DNA of 64,000 bases from Gilvimarinus xylanilyticus (GTDB lineage Bacteria > Pseudomonadota > Gammaproteobacteria > Pseudomonadales > Cellvibrionaceae): assembly GCF_024195295.1 (NCBI RefSeq), contig NZ_JAMFTH010000001.1:1664518-1728517 (forward strand), in the 5' to 3' direction. Of this stretch, positions 62,501 through 64,000 are shown piece after piece. Position 1 is the stretch's first letter; each line of letters starts with the position of its first letter. The notes under the pieces were generated by a model that was not told where the DNA came from, made no database searches, and saw nothing but the letters and a program-made list of their open reading frames with translations. The translations under genes were made by a program, and so were the position numbers.

Positions 62501-64000
62501 GACATCACCGACGCTTAGGGTGCCATCGGCACTTCGGACTGCATCAGTTTCATTAAAACTACGATTTGCCTTGTCGTCGCTATCGATACGTATTTCGGGA
62601 GCATCATTCACACCGGTTAAGGTAACGGTTATCTGATGCTCGGTTCCATCAATGGTGTAAACCGTAAAGACTTCATCGCGGCTCTCGTCTTGGGCGAGAT
62701 ACTGCAGCACACTGTTATCAACCGTGTAGTTCCACTCACCGGTAGCCGTAATCGCCAGGCTGCCTAACACATTTCCTACAGGTACCGGTGCGCGCGAGGT
62801 ATCAATCGTCGATTCGTTATCATCCAAATCTGAGACAACTAAAACACCGGAATCTGCAGTGGGCAAATCGTCCTCAATTACAGCTCCTGAGTCGTCGCCG
62901 CTAAACTCGGGGATATCATTAACGCCTACAATTTCTATAGTGACTGTGGCGGCATCACTGTATACCGGGCTACCTCCCGCGTCGCTTTCGGAGTCTTGCA
63001 GATCATAGGTAAAGGTCACACTGGTGGTATCGCCTTCACCCAAATAATCAAAATCATCCAGAGTGTCAAAGCTAAAGCTGCCGTCGGAGTTAAAGGTAAG
63101 CGCACCTGAATCGGCGGGAATATCGTCTTGTAAACGGTAACCCAGTGGGTCGATTGGGCTATCGATATCCGTAGGCACGGGCACCTGCTCATCCAGGCTT
63201 TCGCCCTCATTGAGCTGCAAAGATTCGGGATAAACTACTGGCGGGTCATTGCTGCCAGTTACAGTAATAACAACCTGATGCTGCGCCTGACCTCCGTTGC
63301 CATCATCCACCTGAACAGTGTAAGTCAAAAGCAACTCATCGCCTTCGCCCAGATAATTGAAAGCTTCGCCGGCGCTATCAAAACTCCAGCTCACCGTACC
63401 CTGGGTGGCGTCATTAGCAATTACCGCCACCGCATCAACACTCAGCATGGACAACAATGCGGCATTACCAATACCCCCACTACTACCCGTAACTGCTACG
63501 CTAGCCACCGAGGGAGTAACCGTGTCCCGCACATCAATGTCGGTGGTGGTTAAAGTACCAGCTGCCGCAAGCGCCTCATCGGTTTCCAACAGTTGGGCGG
63601 TATCGGAATCGCCATTAGCCGCAACCACATCCAGGGTCGGGGTATCATTGGTACCGGTTATCGTGACAGCAACTGTGTGCTCGGTACCGCCTATAGTGCT
63701 TATTTGAAACAGATCTATTCGAGTTTCACCTGCCGCTAAATACTGGGTAGCGGCGTTATCAACACGGTAATTCCAACTGCCATCAGCCTGAATATTGAAC
63801 TGCCCCAGAACATCGTTCACGGCTACAGTCGCATTGGGGTCAACCGCATCCTGATCAAAGTCAGCATCGGTTCCCGTTAATTGACCGGTATCGACCAATA
63901 GATCACCGATCCGGACATCGACGTCTTCGGTCACTTCGCCGGTATCGCCACCGGTGATGATGGCGCCATCGTCGGTGCCGGTGATACTGATCACAATCTC
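56588..64000 (-). CDS. giant VCBS/cadherin-repeat adhesin-like protein, 5' end beyond window
   Basis: At least 2470 residues; the frame is still open at the right edge, so the N-terminus is missing. The visible start (EIVISITGTDDGA) is already inside a VCBS repeat. Two domain types of about 100 residues alternate: one with DVDG...FNxDGxYxFDP..YDYLAEGE, the other with EDD...YGTLTLDxxGNWxYxL...GTNDAP. Two copies of a third type interrupt the pattern early on. Toward the C-terminus come a He_PIG-like domain, a cadherin and several cadherin_5-like domains. The last about 110 residues are Gly/Ser-rich with no RTX repeats. Export route and anchoring are unclear. Confidence 0.85.
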   Translation of the reverse strand, partial: EIVISITGTDDGAIITGGDTGEVTEDVDVRIGDLLVDTGQLTGTDADFDQDAVDPNATVAVNDVLGQFNIQADGSWNYRVDNAATQYLAAGETRIDLFQISTIGGTEHTVAVTITGTNDTPTLDVVAANGDSDTAQLLETDEALAAAGTLTTTDIDVRDTVTPSVASVAVTGSSGGIGNAALLSMLSVDAVAVIANDATQGTVSWSFDSAGEAFNYLGEGDELLLTYTVQVDDGNGGQAQHQVVITVTGSNDPPVVYPESLQLNEGESLDEQVPVPTDIDSPIDPLGYRLQDDIPADSGALTFNSDGSFSFDTLDDFDYLGEGDTTSVTFTYDLQDSESDAGGSPVYSDAATVTIEIVGVNDIPEFSGDDSGAVIEDDLPTADSGVLVVSDLDDNESTIDTSRAPVPVGNVLGSLAITATGEWNYTVDNSVLQYLAQDESRDEVFTVYTIDGTEHQITVTLTGVNDAPEIRIDSDDKANRSFNETDAVRSADGTLSVGDVDVADSVTPSVTAVSIISGNEGDFALDNDPRLLSMMTVNSSAVINASATDGNIHWVFTTDADDAFDYLAVGETVKIQYEITATDSQGATDTQAVTVTIKGTNDAPEVLDDTIETDEDHAVSGMVPGATDVDGEVISYTTAGSVARPEGVLTFNSDGSYTVDPTGKYDYLAEGESTEFVFSYRAVDNNGELSDFGQITVVINGVDDPGQVSAGSGMVREDTILDATGQLSVFDIDNPDMAFIANTYSDDYGTLTVGEDGFWSYILNQNETVDAISIGQTHQQVYTIDLTDGGDTATTVDDNVQTTVTINIQGVNDKPTVDDLFFALNENENLQLRQLRGDDVDGSIFGYGLITDVIEGELSLQPNGTFRFLTNGEFDDLAAGEFRDVTFEYAAADNNGAVSEPGTVTIRVVGVDNAPNIGSGAGAVVEDVNPSATGTISARDVDNPGLAFVSDSYAGSWGDLTMNADGSWSYTLRSADADPLDQGDQVTDNFVVNLNDGESTASIAIDITGTNDAPTLDEVSITETADEDNVFEGNLSLVSDIDEDDGYADDDGNGIVKGFGYGLIEADDFAPGTFIFNTDGTYTFDPRLAYDGMGDGDTQELSFTYRAFDEQGARSNIGEVTITLSGITDDGPDDPNFGLIIEDNTDSVSGGELDSFTPGAYEDDYGTLVVDEDGNWTYTLDPDIADGSEAPSIPALGPGDDITVVIPAGDGNDSVTIEIIGTNDAPMVEDLACNIVVTGENSVITGQLNGTDVDGNIVTYEVINAEELGDATLIIDADGSFTFDPGTEFDHLPDGVTTSVSFSFQAIDNNGAVSNVGEGCITIEGEDDLPSLSRGAGSVIEDDPGSNSAAGQIVFTDVDDGESADGSVTFVDQNIAGVYGTFTLDSGGNWNYTLDNTNPNTDALNADQQVSEEFTVETTTGATSTVTISVTGTNDVPVIDSNDNNVSATIDEDTALIGNLPEATDVDSLGRIVGYIQRGDLVYVSDDTSAPGELIFYSDGTYQFDPRGSYDYLAEGETTQVEFNFAAVDNDSGVSGEQIVTITIVGVDDAPEISAANVNITEDDANPAASGQLTAFDPDDDATDLSFIPATIEGDYGTLTLDAEGNWEYNLGPNAQTLNNGDDEADVFTINLSDGSTTTVTVNIEGINDVPTSDDVVVTVDEDSVLNTSIPAAVDVDGTVIGYRVVDGSFSGPGNLSFNNDGTFTYDPGNNFQQLDAGDTEAVTFTYRMQDNSDGISDPVTVTINVTGVNDAPTSSAIDSQSSGEGEEISLDVSGSFDDIDADNVFTYSATGLPSSLSIDSQTGVISGTIDADAGADSPFSVTVTATDSGGEQTSQSFTWTVTNPAPDFVSETSGNDDDSYAFEVNEDDAAGTAVGTVTAQDPDNDPLTYSITSGNAAGLFALDAVTGAITLAQTVGDAEVGDYNLQLLVDDGEGGTDTASVDIVINNINDTPVVDSTSISVNEDSSRNSLGLTAPTDVDGDSLIITVTELPTEGQVILSDGTPVAVNDQLTSAQLTGLLYNAPDTLASEETVVFGYQVDDGQNEANSVVTGQVNITLNPVNDAPQVEAVVLSDTDEDTNLTITQADLLTGAADEEGDALSAVDLSVTSGVGTLIDNGDGTWLYTPAANDDSDVSFSFGVSDGVNAAVANTASLDLLPVNDAPATADADIVINEDEAYTFSVADFGFSDVDAGDSLDHITLISLPAQGSLTLNEVGVTVGQEITQAEIGALVFTPAENANGDAYASFQFSVSDGELDSSSATITIDVVPVNDAPQLTGDLSAEVEEGGRYTLTTDDLYYQDPDNSEANITFTVQNLNSGVIEVDGDSATSFSAAQLAAGQVEFVLDAGTLTEASFDVSVEDNNEDGSAPVTQTFTFSVNASEPMTAAAGFSSGPMAGTYMTGHVSGSEKLGLGDLLEDSGDDWLAAAFGEAGGGESQAQSVGTGPSGSWSMEAGSGIGNPFEQTTSSIDL

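Overview
The window reads as chromosomal DNA of a polysaccharide-degrading marine gammaproteobacterium, most likely in or near the Cellvibrionales/Pseudomonadales. The evidence is the gene order moeB-prmC-prfA-hemA-(TPR lipoprotein)-lolB-ispE-tRNA-Gln-prs-rplY-pth, which matches the Pseudomonas arrangement as I remember it. Further support comes from a class Ia NrdA with two ATP cones, an LpoP-type partner next to PBP1b, a GlyGly-CTERM surface protein, a DUF4212/VC_2705-type symporter pair and a secreted multi-module alpha-amylase. The placement is inferred from gene content only.

Layout. 1-2213: a sugar dehydrogenase/epimerase pair (minus strand), divergent from a PAS-AraC regulator. 2355-6514: an exported alpha/beta hydrolase, a GNAT acetyltransferase, and an alpha-amylase preceded by two LacI-type palindromes set 21 bp apart. 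6527-9397: PBP1b and its TPR lipoprotein. 9546-13071: a PfkB kinase, convergent with an M48 peptidase/DUF898 pair. 13020-23019: the conserved housekeeping block for molybdopterin/ThiF-type activation, release-factor methylation, RF1, haem, lipoprotein sorting, isoprenoids, PRPP, L25 and peptidyl-tRNA hydrolase. 23108-38467: mixed metabolic, envelope and transport genes (surface cyclophilin, thioesterase, Na+/H+ antiporter, ATP-grasp enzyme, YihY, alkaline phosphatase, DUF6445, Na+ symporter, chemoreceptor, PurU, AEC transporter, outer-membrane barrel). 38468-43504: nrdAB with a long leader holding a DnaA box, paired NrdR-like boxes and a large hairpin, followed by a small coiled-coil ORF.

43505-64000 is the accessory part. 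A repeat-rich spacer (27-bp degenerate tandem repeats running into dispersed palindromic elements) leads into lapG and lapD, the periplasmic protease and c-di-GMP receptor that control LapA-type adhesins. On the opposite strand are two giant adhesin-like genes. The 3108-residue protein has a LapA-type retention module, a Pro-Ala-Ala-Gly LapG-type cleavage site, many Ig/cadherin/VCBS-like domains, a Calx-beta domain, a PA14-like domain and a C-terminal RTX/type I secretion region. The second, at least 2470 residues and running off the window, is built from strictly alternating VCBS-like domains and has no RTX end. By analogy with LapADG, c-di-GMP would hold LapG on LapD and keep the 3108-residue adhesin anchored in the outer membrane.

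The most unusual features are six exact-length 19-residue repeats inserted in the retention region of that adhesin just before the cleavage site, a 296-bp perfect duplication inside the same gene, the alternating architecture of its neighbour, the repeat cluster before lapG, and the lolB translation start, which has no canonical initiation codon behind a strong ribosome binding site. I did not find a wholly novel defence- or island-type system.
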